DNA of 64,000 nucleotides from Sepioteuthis lessoniana (lineage: Eukaryota > Mollusca > Cephalopoda > Myopsida > Loliginidae). The DNA is taken from positions 38,672,456-38,736,455 of the forward strand of contig OY757939.1 in assembly GCA_963585895.1 (NCBI GenBank), read 5' to 3'. The first letter of the stretch is position 1, and the number at the start of each line of letters is the position of its first letter. The position numbers and the translations under genes were made by a program. The notes under the pieces were generated by a model. The model searched no databases, was not told where the DNA came from, and saw only the letters and a list, made by a program, of their open reading frames with translations. This document shows positions 39,825 through 49,685 of the stretch, in pieces.

Positions 39825-40115
39825 ATATATATTGTCGTCCACGGACAGACTATTCCGTTGTATCACAACTCTTCAGTGTAGCAAGACATGTAAGACGCGT
39901 GAAGGTGGGATCGAAACCCGTCCAACTTTACATTAGACTTAGTATCATACTGCTCAGCCAACAAGCGAACCACGTCAGGTCGGGAATTATAAGGCATTAA
40001 GTAATAGCTTTCGTTTGTTTACCTTTTTATACCTTACCGGATACCATAGTGCTCAATTCGTTCGAAGAGTTTTGAATTATGCGTGTGGCAGCCGTAACTT
40101 CCTTCACCAGAGTGC
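39825..40115 (-). mobile_element. SINE-D with 5' module
   Basis: Inverted relative of 9750-10020. The minus strand reads GTTGGCTGAGCAGTATGATA (A box), GGTTTCGATCCCACC (B box), 'gtatcacaactcttcagtg' in complement and 'gtcgtccacgg' near the 3' end. The upstream module (gaacgaattgagcactatggtatccggtaaggt on the minus strand) is retained. Confidence 0.75.
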
Positions 40116-40134
40116 TCAACCCGCATGGGAGAGC

Positions 40135-40135
<1 letters not shown>

Positions 40136-40222
<87 letters not shown>
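40136..40222. repeat. (TA)n(GT)n microsatellite
   Basis: (TA)n 40137-40167 and (GT)n 40168-40222. The Thr-His and Cys-Val frames are artefacts. Confidence 0.95.
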
Positions 40223-40224
<2 letters not shown>

Positions 40225-40360
40225 ATAAGTGTTATTGTCGTAAGGAAATGGGCTTGACAAGCGGAGTTCAATCCCTGGACGACTTTGTTTGCGTTTCAGT
40301 TCGCGCAAATACCCTTGGGAAAGACATGTGTCCATCTCTTCTTTCCTCGGCCATGGTTAA
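40223..40360 (+). mobile_element. SINE-C, truncated
   Basis: 'gttattgtcgtaaggaaatgggcttgacaagcggagttcaatccctggacga' (decayed head, B box GAGTTCAATCCCTGG), then 'aatacccttgggaaagacatgtgtcc'. Confidence 0.7.
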
Positions 40361-40440
40361 AACAGTTCAGTAAAAAATGTGACAGTTCAGCTAAAGATCT
40401 GACCGTCCAGTGAAAAATGTAACAGTTCAGTGAAAAATGA
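40361..40440. repeat. ~21-bp minisatellite
   Basis: About four units of ACAGTTCAGTGAAAAATGTG type. Confidence 0.75.
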
Positions 40441-40479
40441 GAACCGTGAAACGGCTTTCACCGCTATTTGCTGATCATG

Positions 40480-40550
40480 ACGAAGATTGTTGGTTGGTTG
40501 TTTGGGTTTTATGGCATATCAACCCTTGTCGGTTATTTAACGCCAAATTC

Positions 40551-40600
<50 letters not shown>
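40480..40600 (-). mobile_element. Family E/A tail and (TA)n
   Basis: 'ggttggttgtttgggttttatggcatatcaacccttgtcggttatttaacgcc' (40488-40545) and then (TA)n at 40556-40600. Confidence 0.7.
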
Positions 40601-40605
<5 letters not shown>

Positions 40606-40749
40606 CCAATGGTTTCCAAACGAATACTTTGGTAGGTAAAATTTTCTATAAGCAAGATTTCATTTGTTTGCACAAGATTAACATGACGAAGACCTGGGTA
40701 GAACACACTCCATTATATATATATAAATAATATATATATATATATATAT

Positions 40750-41010
40750 AAGTAAAGTTGGCGACTGTAGTCGAGGCTGATCCGAAGGCTCTCTTTTCAA
40801 GAGCTACTATACCGAGGTGTAGAGAAAGGCGCTACTCCTTTCCCTAAATTGCTCCACTTACTCTTGATCCGTACCTTATAATGCTGAGTGTTAAGCCAGG
40901 AGGAATCAAGTACCATTTTTTGAGTTTTTGGTATGACTTGACCAAGGATTGAATCCCGGTTTCCCGAGCCATGGGTGAACACTGTATCCACAAGGTCAGT
41001 GGGCCGCTTG
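40750..41010 (-). mobile_element. SINE-B, full length or nearly so
   Basis: 3' end AGTAAAGTTGGCGACTGTAG; head complement 'attgaatcccggtttcccgagccatgggtgaacactgtatccacaaggtcagtgggcc', i.e. minus-strand GGCCCACTGACCTTGTGGAT (A-box side). Confidence 0.88.
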
Positions 41011-41129
41011 TGTGGGGGGGGGATATACTACAGGGAGACAAAAGCTTTGCAATATTTTGGTACGTGCAGTTCAAGCAGTGATGGGTACCGGCTGTGGTTG
41101 GTAGTACGGTGGCAGTTGAAGCACTGATA

Positions 41130-41640
41130 CGTGGACTGCTTCATTAAGTGTGTGATTTTTAAGTCTCGTAGATGACGTGCAACGTAGTCTAATTCGGGAA
41201 TTTATATTTTACGAGTTCCGCGGAAGCAACCAAAAAGATTTGTTGTGCGAAAGGTGAAGGTGCAGGTGATCACGCTTTAACCAATTGGTTGAAGAAGTTT
41301 CACTCGCCTTGCAAGAAAGTCGACGATCAAGCAAGATCATGTAGGGCTAAAACCGTGGATTCCGAGGCCGTGAAGAAAGCCCTAGAGGCTGGTGCGTATC
41401 ACATGGAGAGTATCAGGCGAGTTCAGCATCTCACAGTCCAGTGTGGTTCGTCACCTTCATGACTTAGGCTAATCCAGAGAGTAGCACTCGGAGAGTATCA
41501 GGCGAGTTCAGCATCTCACAGTCCAGTCTGGTTCGTCACCTTCATGACTTCGGCTAATCCAGCGAGTAGCACTTGTCAACTTTAAAACTTCGGTAGAAAC
41601 ATCTACAGCTGCTGAATTGTGCCTCATGTTAGTAAAATAT
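41130..41640 (+). pseudogene. Mariner transposase N-terminal relic with an 85-bp internal duplication
   Basis: Frames give IREFIYEF-type text (cgggaatttatattttacgagtt), NQLVEEVSLA, RRSSSK and ISQSSVVRHLH-type text (ctcacagtccagtgtggttcgtcacctt). This matches the paired helix-turn-helix N-terminus of mariner transposases (typical: 'IRxFLLYEFKRG...WFKKFRSG...DSEAVxxAIEANP...ISQSSVVRHLHDLGK'). An 85-bp segment is duplicated in tandem (41405-41489 and 41490-41573). The catalytic domain is absent. Confidence 0.75.
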
Positions 41641-41654
41641 TGCAAAACATTTTC

Positions 41655-41775
41655 ACCCGATCGGCAGGGGCTGTAAAATACACCGACTGTACCTCAGCAG
41701 TAAAATCCCCACCTCTAATGAGAGTACCGTAGGTGACTACCGGTAATGCTTAAAGACAGGGTCCTTGTGGCTGTG
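41655..41775 (+). mobile_element. Family E head, truncated
   Basis: 'cccgatcggcaggggctgtaaaatacaccgactgtacctcagcag'. Homology fades after 41740. Confidence 0.6.
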
Positions 41776-42365
41776 CAGTTCGTGACCAGGTAAGCGATGT
41801 GGTCACGTAATTTGCAAAGCTTCCTCTCGGCGCTGACTAGGGTTGGCGAGAACAATCCGATCAGTCGACAGGACACGTCAGATCATTGCGCCAATATGAT
41901 AGTTCCGACTGTAATCGTGAAATACCCGACTGTATATTATCTTAACGTTGTTAGTGTTACATATTGACTTTTGACATCCCAGACAGTTAGGGATTTTTAA
42001 ATAGAATATTGCACCTGTGTAATGAAGGTGATAGCGGAAACGAATCAGGTCAATTGGGAAGCGGGAGAAAACGCGTTGACGTTGAAGATTTTTATATAAG
42101 ACACGGTTTAAACCCCCAGGATAGGCGGTCAGTCAGGATAAGCGTTCAGATTCGGAGAGCAGTCAGCAAGTGCCTACAGTTGGGGCGGTCAGGCCCGAAA
42201 TCCTGCTGAGAAGCAGAAGTCAGGCTCTGAATATGTCTCCAGTTGGTGTTAATAATAGCAGTCCTGTGTCTGTCTCTTAGTCTTCATCTCTCACTGTCTC
42301 TCTCTTACTCTAACAGTATTTCGACCCTTTCGAGTAATTAAGAAGAGAGAGAGATTTTCATGACG
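41776..42365. other. Unassigned stretch
   Basis: Nothing recognised. Mildly GC-rich around 41850 and 42090-42230. Confidence 0.4.
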
Positions 42366-43352
42366 ATCTGTTGGTTGGTTGTTTGTTAGAGTTTTATGGC
42401 ATATCAACTTTTGTAGGTTATTTAACGCCAAATCCATTTTAATGCAAATAGTCGGTTCTATTTCAAACAATTCAGTTTAGTATAAGTACACAATTTAATC
42501 GTCAAAAACATTTCTATTTCAAGCTATTCAGTTTAGCAGACAGTTCTACTTCTAACAATTCAGGTTAGGATAAGCATAGATTTTGTTTACACACACTTAA
42601 ATGTCAAAATTCTATTCTAAACAATTCAGTTTAGCGTAAATACAGTTTCAATATCAAAAACAGCGCCATTTTTTAAAAAATCAGTTTAGCATAAGTACGC
42701 ATTTTAAATGTAAGTACACAGTTTAATTGTCAAAAACATTTCTATTTCAAGCTATTCAGTTTAGTCAAACAGTTCTAATTCAAAGAATTCAATTTAGCAT
42801 AAGTACACGGTTTAGTTCTATTTGACCAATAGATGGGGCCCTCACAGGTGCTACCATTCCGGGCCAGATTGGACCAGGGAGCAATGGCAATGTAGGGGTA
42901 CTCTGCATTCCTCAAAGCTCCCGCATCACTGGAATCTCACCATCAGAGGTGCCCGTGGTGTAGTGGTTATCGCCGTAGGAAATGAACACGGCGATACGAG
43001 TTCAAATCCTGGACGAGACTGATTGCATTTCACATAGCACTAATACCCTTGGGAAAGGTATGAATCCAATAATTCTCCCTCCAGCTATGGGTAAATAGTA
43101 GGACAGACTAGGTTCTTCAGCCATGGTTAGGCAACTAGTCTAGGAGAAGGAAAACTCTGAATTGAAACCTGTTAAACTCCGCTTAAAAATTGACCTTGTG
43201 TCATATCCTGCCCGAACGGAGGGGTTGGTAAATAGTACCATCAGATTGTTTAGTGTCATATCAGGACACTCGTTAAATGGGGTTGGGTCTTGCCACTCTG
43301 CTGAGATGCAGTTGGTGTATTATACAACCCCAGCCGACTGTGCAATAACGAA
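42366..43352 (-). mobile_element. Family E composite element, full length, interrupted by SINE-C
   Basis: Tail complement 42366-42440 (GTTGGTTGGTTG, 'gttttatggcatatcaacttttgtaggttatttaacgcc'), type-1 array 42440-42815 (about eight units) and head 42820-43352 with a 289-bp SINE-C inside it. Without the SINE-C the element is about 690 bp. The head ends at GCCGACTGTGCAAT. Confidence 0.9.
42948..43236 (+). mobile_element. SINE-C, full-length reference copy
   Basis: Exactly bounded by a 9-bp target duplication, ACCATCAGA, at 42939-42947 and 43237-43245. The A box GTGGTGTAGTGGTTATCG and B box GAGTTCAAATCCTGG form a tRNA-derived Pol III promoter in the first 75 bp. The body contains CATAGCACTAATACCC, CCAGCTATGGGTAAATAG, CAACTAGTCTAGGAGAAGG and TTAAACTCCGCTTAAAAATT. 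It ends at GGGGTTGGTAAATAGT, unrelated to the SINE-A/E tail, so its partner LINE is probably different. Confidence 0.95.
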
Positions 43353-43505
43353 ATATGTTATGCTCTCTCCATGCCTTTATTATGGTGTACAACACTAGGT
43401 GTTGATTAAGAGTCATTTGCTCTTAGGTAGCACTAATTAAAACCATGTGCAAACAAATGATCAATTTAAAATAGAATCTTTTAAACTGTTTCTTCGTTAT
43501 TACAC
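43353..43505. other. Unassigned with a type-2 unit
   Basis: 'taattaaaaccatgtgcaaacaaatgatca' (43430-43460) is one type-2 unit. The rest is unassigned. Confidence 0.45.
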
Positions 43506-43612
43506 GAAATGGCATCCGATGGTGAGGCTTCAGTCCTAGAAATTTGAAGAATATGGAGTACCCCTTCATTGCCATTACTCCCAGGTCCATCGGTTGGTCA
43601 AATAGAACTAAT
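43505..43612 (+). mobile_element. Family E head, inner part
   Basis: 'gatggtgaggcttcagtcctag', 'taccccttcattgccattactcccaggtcca', then 'ggtcaaatagaact'. Confidence 0.7.
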
Positions 43613-43915
43613 CCTATTTACCAACGCCTCCGCTCGGGCAGGATATGACACAAGGTCAATTTTTAAGCGGAGTTTAATAGGTTTGAATTCAGAGTTTTCC
43701 TTCTCTTAGACTAGTTGCCTTACCAAGGCTGTAGAACCTAGTCTGCCCTACTATTTACCCATAACTTGAGGTAGAATAATTGGATTCATACCTTTCCTAA
43801 GGGTATTAGTGCTATGTGAAATGCAATCAGTCTCGTCCAGGATTTGAACTCGTGTCGTCGTGTCCATATCTTACGTCGATAACCATTACACCACTGGCAC
43901 CACGATAACCATTAC
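43613..43915 (-). mobile_element. SINE-C, near full length, head locally duplicated
   Basis: Plus text: 'atttaccaacgcctccgctcgggcagg', TTTTTAAGCGGAGTTTAA, 'ctagttgcctta', 'tcgtccaggatttgaactcg' (B-box complement) and CGATAACCATTACACCACTGGC (A-box complement). The last ~20 bp (cgataaccattacaccac) are repeated once more at 43903-43920. Confidence 0.9.
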
Positions 43916-43919
43916 ACCA

Positions 43920-44234
43920 CGGGCAACACCTAAAGTTCTGAGTATGACAGTAAACTGTATTTGATGGTGAAAGTCCAGTCCTGGAGTTTGGAGAATGTGG
44001 AATACCCCTTCATTGCCATTACTCCCAGCTCCATTCTGACCCATAGTGGTAGTACTTGTTAGGGTCCCACCTATGAATCAAATCGAACTGTTCAATTATT
44101 TACTTAGGATTATTATTAGTTTTTTTTTAAACCATACTCCTAAGTACAAATTCTTTGTCTTGGGCGGAAATACTTGATCAATAGAATTATTAGTGTTAAC
44201 TAGCAATACTTAGAACCATTTAACTATGTGCAAA
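43920..44234 (+). mobile_element. Family E2: head and type-2 array (left part)
   Basis: The head is at ~43930-44085 ('gatggtgaaagtccagtcctggag...gtggtagtacttgttagggtccc'). Type-2 units follow ('attattagtgtta..tagcaatactt', ACCATTTAACTATGTGCAAA). The array is cut by the LTR at 44235-44786 and continues after it. Confidence 0.8.
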
Positions 44235-44786
44235 TGTAATATGCTAGCTTAGCTAGCGACAGAATGCCGTAGATGAACTTAGCAGATTCAACGCAGTCAC
44301 AGGATAACATCAACAAAGTGGTTTCACAGGAAAGAGAAAAATAAAGAATGAGGGTGAGAATGTAATTTATTACCTATTGATGGAATGACAGGTATTTCTG
44401 TTCGCAGATAAGATCAAAAAATTACCGGAAAAAAAAAAAAAGTATGTAAGTTCCGATAACCAGCCATAAACAGAAAAATACATGGGCAAAGAAGAGTGTT
44501 AATGTGACTTGAAAGACAGTATCAGGTCAGTAATTTGGTACTGAAGGCAGAGACCCGCTGGTCACTCAAGCAAACCGGTCTGCTCCCCCATGTGTGTTTT
44601 CCGGCCATCGTACAACTTCACATATAGGGTCCCCGCCACAGAAGAAAGATATGTACGAAGTCTCTCTCTCTCTCTGACTGTATTCCTACTTCACACAAAC
44701 GTCGCTGTCGAAGAATAAAAATATGAATTATATTTTTATATATCTACGTGTTTTTCGTTGTTTGTCTAGCGGTACGATATGCGACA
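44235..44786. mobile_element. Solo LTR, 552 bp, 4-bp target duplication
   Basis: Inserted in a type-2 minisatellite unit: '...tatgtgCAAA' is followed by TGTAATATGC... and the element ends ...GATATGCGACA before 'CAAACAAATGAG', so CAAA (44231-44234, 44787-44790) is duplicated and the element starts TG and ends CA. The intact unit elsewhere reads GTGTGCAAACAAATGA. A TATATATC-like block and AATAAAAATA near the 3' side fit LTR promoter and poly(A) signals. There is no internal domain, so it is a recombined solo LTR. The superfamily is unknown; 4-bp duplications are common for Ty3/gypsy-type integration. Confidence 0.82.
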
Positions 44787-45480
44787 CAAACAAATGAGTA
44801 TGGTTAGATAGAATTATTAGTGTTAGATGACAATACTTCAAACCATGTAACTGTATGCAAACCATTGATTAGCATAAAATAAAACTATTAGTATTCGATA
44901 GGAATAAATGAAGCCATTCTTATTGTGTGCTAATTGTACTCGAACTGCTTGGAAATTGATAACAAAAAATTGGTTTCGGACTTCTCTCTACCAATCTCAG
45001 ACAAACAAAAACATCCTCATCACTGAAATATAATCTCATTCCTCCCGCGAATGGCGTTTTTATGTTTGCTTTAGAAAAAAATTGCATAAACCACTCCCGC
45101 AAATTCACGTCGCTCAAGACCATGTAATATTGAATGAAGGTATTAGGGCGGCCATGCTTTCTCTCTTGGACGAACCATTCATTTGGCGTGCTCGTTTTGT
45201 CTTTCGGGGTAAACTGTCTTCTCTTTTCTGTTTAATCCTTCCACATTAATGAATGATTCATATTGAATAGAATAATTAGTGTTAGGAATACTTGAAATCA
45301 TTAAACTGTGCACAAACAAATGAATAATATTTTAATAGAATTATTAGTATTAGATAACAATACTTGAAACCCTTTAACTGTGTGCAAACAAATGAGCTCT
45401 GACACGTTTACAAACAATGTTATCTACAAACTATTCGCTTACAAGTTATGTATGCATGTGTGTATATGCGTAAATAAACA
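44787..45480 (+). repeat. Type-2 minisatellite array (right part) with a 310-bp unassigned insert
   Basis: Units of ~70 bp with TAGAATTATTAGTGTTAGAT, 'acaatacttcaaaccat' and GTGTGCAAACAAATGA at 44787-44925 and 45260-45410. 44930-45240 is unrelated sequence between units, without recognised features, and could be another insertion. Confidence 0.75.
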
Positions 45481-45560
45481 GGATTTGGTATTAAATACCC
45501 AAGAAGGGTTGATATGTCATAAAACGTAACCAAATCAAACTAAGCAAATTTTTTACTTTA
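45481..45560 (+). mobile_element. Shared SINE-A/E tail
   Basis: GGATTTGGTATTAAATACCC, GGTTGATATGTCATAAAACG and 'aaccaaatcaaac'. This closes the E2 element that started at 43920, so E2 uses the same tail as E. Confidence 0.75.
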
Positions 45561-46105
45561 CCTAGTATATATAGAAACACTTCGACAAAAGTTTAATAAG
45601 CTTACGGCCCTCAGATACAAATCCACTTGACTAAGCCTTGGATTCTATTGAGACTCTCATCTCAAATAATATTACGGGAATCTTTGGCTATTTAAAATAC
45701 GCATATAATTCCTATCGCGCCTTTACAATTACCTGATTGAATAAAATATGCCTACACATTTATTATCCAGTTGTTTATCGAATTTAGAAAAAAAAATTTG
45801 TCTTCTTTGCTGCATTCCTGCGGCCATAAGATGCATGTTTTATATGATTAATATACAAAACATGACACCTTCCCGGAGGGAAAAAAAACATGAAAGAGAA
45901 TACATTTTCTATCTTCTAAAGTTGACAATATTCATTTTGAAAAGCTGAAAAAAAAGCTTTCTGCCAGGCATTGTTCTTCTATAAGTGGTTTGTTTGGATT
46001 TCGCATTTTGAGAAAAAATATGTTTTTTTTCAAAAGTTTCTGTTTGCCTCAGTCATCTATTGGGTGTCCTTAAAAATGTATAATTCTTTGAATATTTATA
46101 AATAT
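45561..46105. other. Unassigned AT-rich stretch
   Basis: Two 65-66-residue frames without domains. No feature recognised. Confidence 0.4.
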
Positions 46106-46107
46106 AA

Positions 46108-46330
46108 CCACCGAGCCCAATTGATTCAGGCTGTCGAATACGCTGACTGCATCTTTACAGAGGAGTAAGACCCCCCCACTACAACGAGGGCCCAGGATAT
46201 AACACAAAACTGTATCTTGTGGTAAGGCTCCAGTTCTAGAGTTTGGGGAATGTGGAGTATTCGCTTCATTAACATTACTCCCAGATTCACTCTCAACCGG
46301 AGTGGTAGTACCTACTAGCAAAAAGATGCC
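46108..46330 (+). mobile_element. Family E head
   Basis: 'gagcccaattgattcaggctgtcgaatacgctgactgcatctttacagagg' through 'cggagtggtagtacctactag'. Confidence 0.75.
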
Positions 46331-46357
46331 GAGCCCATGGTGACTATATAGAAAATT

Positions 46358-46650
46358 GACGCTTGTGGTGTAACGGTTATCGTTGTAGAAAATGGACACA
46401 ACGACTAGAGTTCAAATCCTGGACGAGGCTGTATGCACTTCATGAAGCACTAATACCGCTTGGAGCGGTATGCATCCAACTATTCTTATAGCTATGGGTA
46501 AATAATAAGGCAGGCTGGGCTCTTTAGTCGTGGTATGGCAACCAGTCAAGGAGAAGGACAACTCTGAGTTCAAGTCCGTTAAATTCCGCTTAAAAATTGA
46601 CCTTGTCCCACGTCCTGCTCTTATGGAGGAGTTAGTAAATAATATATTTA
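46358..46650 (+). mobile_element. SINE-C, near full length
   Basis: A box TGTGGTGTAACGGTTATCG, B box GAGTTCAAATCCTGG, then CACTAATACC, AGCTATGGGTAAATAATA and 'aaattccgcttaaaaattgaccttg'. Confidence 0.9.
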
Positions 46651-47590
46651 TGATATTGATTTCTAGCTGAAAATTTGTTCTTTTTAACAGTGTCGTTTGT
46701 GTCGCCTGTATCTGTTAAGGCCCCAGATGAAATAATTAGGAGGCATTACTTTCGGAGCATCTGACTTAGAATTATTCGGGTTCAGTAATATGATTTATTG
46801 TGCAGATACGGATGACAAATGTAACATTATCAGCAATTTCCACATAGGTGAGAATAGAGGCTAGATGAAAAACGCCGTAATAATTTGCACACAGTTGTAT
46901 GGTTTCAAATATTCCTATCTCATACAAATGATCATATGGTTTCACCGACCCTGCACTATCTTGAACAAGAATAGATGTAATATTTCTTAGAATACAAAGC
47001 GGACCCAGTTGTTTCAAATAGGAAAGTTTATTAGCCGACTGTAACATTTCATAACAGTCGCCATCGAAACGAGAGCAGAAGATAGAGTGAACGATATTAG
47101 TTGTTACATAGAAACGCTATAGATCTCATTCGTGGGAGACAAACGATCAAAACACCGATTCCGCTTTCTTCACCCTGAACAAGCCCTTCGACCCCAGCGA
47201 GTTATCTTCTCTGGATCCGAATCTCTGAACGAACTCTGATCTCCGGAATCTTTTGATATTTTCTTCCAATATTTCTCTTAATTACTTCTTACGTAATTAC
47301 GAAAAACTTTCCATAAACACGACACCACTAAATCAGCTGTCATTAACTTTCAATGTTACGTCATCTTATCTGAACCTCCGCCGACGGACTTTTTTTTTTT
47401 AATATCCGGCCTACAACCACGAATTCAAAACAAAATCCTATTTTGACATTAGCTGATATCCAGTCGTGGTATGTGCGCGCGTACGACCTTTTCAATCCGA
47501 CTTACATTTCAACTCAATTTTAACTAACTCACAATTTATTGCAAGAAACGAAATAATTAACTAATATAATCAATTACCATCTTGAATTAT
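46651..47590. other. Unassigned stretch, ~940 bp
   Basis: A type-2 scrap at ~46880-46945 (ACACAGTTGTATGGTTTCAAA). The rest, including the GC-richer 47100-47240 and 47470-47500, carries no gene or family I recognise. It is one of the longest unexplained blocks in the window. Confidence 0.4.
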
Positions 47591-47592
47591 AG

Positions 47593-47830
47593 GGGGGCCC
47601 TTGTGGTGTAATGATTAAAGCAATAGACTGCGGTATCGTAGTAAGAGATTTCGAACTCCAGTCGCGCTTCGGACAAATACCTTTGAGAAAGGTATGAACC
47701 CTCTTTTCCTCCCAGCTTTGGGTTAAATAGTACCACTACTGTTGATCGAGAAGGATGGCTTTGGCATTAAATAACCAACAAAGTTTGATATGCCAAAGTT
47801 TAATCATATTACAATTATTTCAATTCAATA
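47593..47830 (+). mobile_element. SINE-A, near full length
   Basis: A box TTGTGGTGTAATGATTAAAG, B box GATTTCGAACTCCAG, 'aaatacctttgagaaaggtatgaacc', 'gttaaatagtaccactactgtt' and the tail GGCTTTGGCATTAAATAACC. It has a small deletion between 'cgcgctt' and 'cggacaaat'. Confidence 0.9.
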
Positions 47831-47926
47831 ATTGTCATTTGTTTGCTCATGATGAACTGAAACCATATAGCTGTGTGTAAATTATTTCTTTAAGAAATAC
47901 CTCATGTAATATAACAGTGTACCATA
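47831..47926. repeat. Type-2 minisatellite scrap
   Basis: 'gaaaccatatagctgtgtgtaaatta' and 'attgtcatttgtttgc'. Confidence 0.5.
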
Positions 47927-47927
47927 G

Positions 47928-48145
47928 TCGAGAGCAACCAGAAGGCTCCCTTTTTCAATAGCTACTACTCCTTTCCTTGAATTGCGCCACTTTACCCTTG
48001 ATACGTACATTATATTGCTGAGTTTGAAGCGATGAGGTATCAAGTACCATTTTTAAAGTCTTTGGTATGACGCGACCTAATATTGAACCCAGGTCTCCCG
48101 GACAATAGGCGAACACTCTACCCACTAGAACAATGAGCTGGTAAT
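47928..48145 (-). mobile_element. SINE-B, internally deleted
   Basis: From 'gtaccatagtcgagagcaacc' to the head complement 'attgaacccaggtctcccggacaataggcgaacactctacccactagaac'. About 20 bp (the cgccctcccctacacc block) are missing. Confidence 0.88.
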
Positions 48146-48668
48146 AATAACAGTGTACGAAACACTCTTTTATAACAAATACACGGAAAATGCAAATATA
48201 AAAGCACAACGTACGTAATTCTCTAACCCCTTGGCATGAAATAACCCAGGACGAGTTGACATACCATTAAAATCGGCCAATAATCAATCTTGTAACAATA
48301 ATACGAAATATAAATAACTTCAGTGCATTTCAGACACTTTTTTTCTCTTATTGCGCGATCGTTAAAAAAAAAAGAAGTCCCAAATCACGCATTTACAAAA
48401 TGAGGCCAGCTGTTCCTAACTCCAGAAATGAAAACAGAAACAGCCCTAATACTGTTGCACAGCTGATGAAGTAGATTCAGAAACAATGTTCACTTGGGAC
48501 TCTTAGCAACCTGCAAATTCACCATGGATATTTTTCCTTTTTTCTTTTTTTTTTTTTTTTTTTACTCTCCAGCCAAAATAGATTAGTACAGTTTCAATTC
48601 CAATAATTCTCTATTGGTGCAAGGAAAAAGACAAAAAATTTTTTTTAAAATATTTTTGTTTGATTTAT

Positions 48669-48726
<58 letters not shown>

Positions 48727-48842
48727 TTCCTTGTTATCTTTTAGGTTTTAGGTTTTTTCTCTTATTCTTTTGTACCAATTTCTTAAATGATGGATGGATT
48801 TCAATAAAAAAAACAAAGTAGTTATGTATACTACTACTATTT
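48146..48842. other. Variant tail, T-rich stretch and (GT)n
   Basis: Variant tail at ~48222-48282 (plus sense 'ggcatgaaataacccaggacgagttgacataccatt'). T-rich 48534-48563. (GT)n 48672-48724. Confidence 0.5.
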
Positions 48843-49505
48843 TGCCCAGTCGGCGGGGGCTGTATAATACACCGACTGCACCTCTGCAGAGGGGTAACCC
48901 CCACCCCCATTCAATGAGTGTCCTGGATATGACACTAAACAATCTGATGGTGAGGCTCCAGTGATGCTAGGGCTTTGAGGAATGCGGAGTACCGCTTCAT
49001 TGCCATTGCTCCCAGGTCCACTCTGTCCCGGCGTGGTAGCACCTGATAGGGCCCTATCTATGGGTTGAATAGAATTAACTACATGCTTATGCTAAACTGA
49101 ATTGTTTGACTAAATTGAATAGCTTGAAATAGAAATGTTTTTGACAAACTGTACTAACATTTAAACTGCGTCCTTATGCCAGACTGAATTGTTTGAAATG
49201 GAACTGTTTTTGACATTGATACTGTACTTACACTAAAGTGATTTGTTTAATATAAAACTATTTTGACATTTAACTGTGAGTAAACAAAATCTGTACTTAT
49301 ACTAAACCAAATTAGCTGAATTAGAACTGTTTGACTAAACTGAATAGCTTTAAATAGAAATGTTTTTCAAAATTAAACTGTACTTACATTTAAACTGCGT
49401 ACTTATGCTAAACTGAATTGTTTGAAACAAAAGTATTTTCATAAAAATGGATTTGGCGTTAAATAACCTACAAAGGTTGATACGCCATAAAACCCAACCA
49501 ACCAA
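48843..49505 (+). mobile_element. Family E composite element, full length, best-preserved plus copy
   Basis: Head 48843-49075 (GCCCAGTCGGCGGGGGCTGT, CACCTCTGCAGAGGGGTAA, 'gatatgacactaaacaatctgatggtgaggctcc', 'cattgccattgctcccaggtcca', 'gcctatctatggg'-like end). Type-1 array 49076-49440 (about seven units). Tail 49445-49505 (GGCGTTAAATAACC, TTGATACGCCATAAAACCC, AACCAACCAAC). The head start and (ACCA)n-like end agree with the copy bounded by target duplications at 49994-50678. Confidence 0.92.
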
Positions 49506-49685
49506 CTATTACTACAACTATTACTACTTAGTACTACAACGTCGTCGTCGTCGTCGCAGTGGTAGTAGTTTTATTGCTAAATTCCTAAAACAGAATTAAT
49601 GAACAATTGATGCACTTATATACAAGCAATTATTAATTATAAAAAGTTTATGTTTTTATTAAGAAAATTTCGTGTGTGATTTAAA
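49506..49685. other. (CTA)n, (GTC)n and unassigned
   Basis: Irregular trinucleotide tract 'ctattactactacaac...gtcgtcgtcgtcg' at 49507-49560. The rest is unassigned. Confidence 0.5.
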
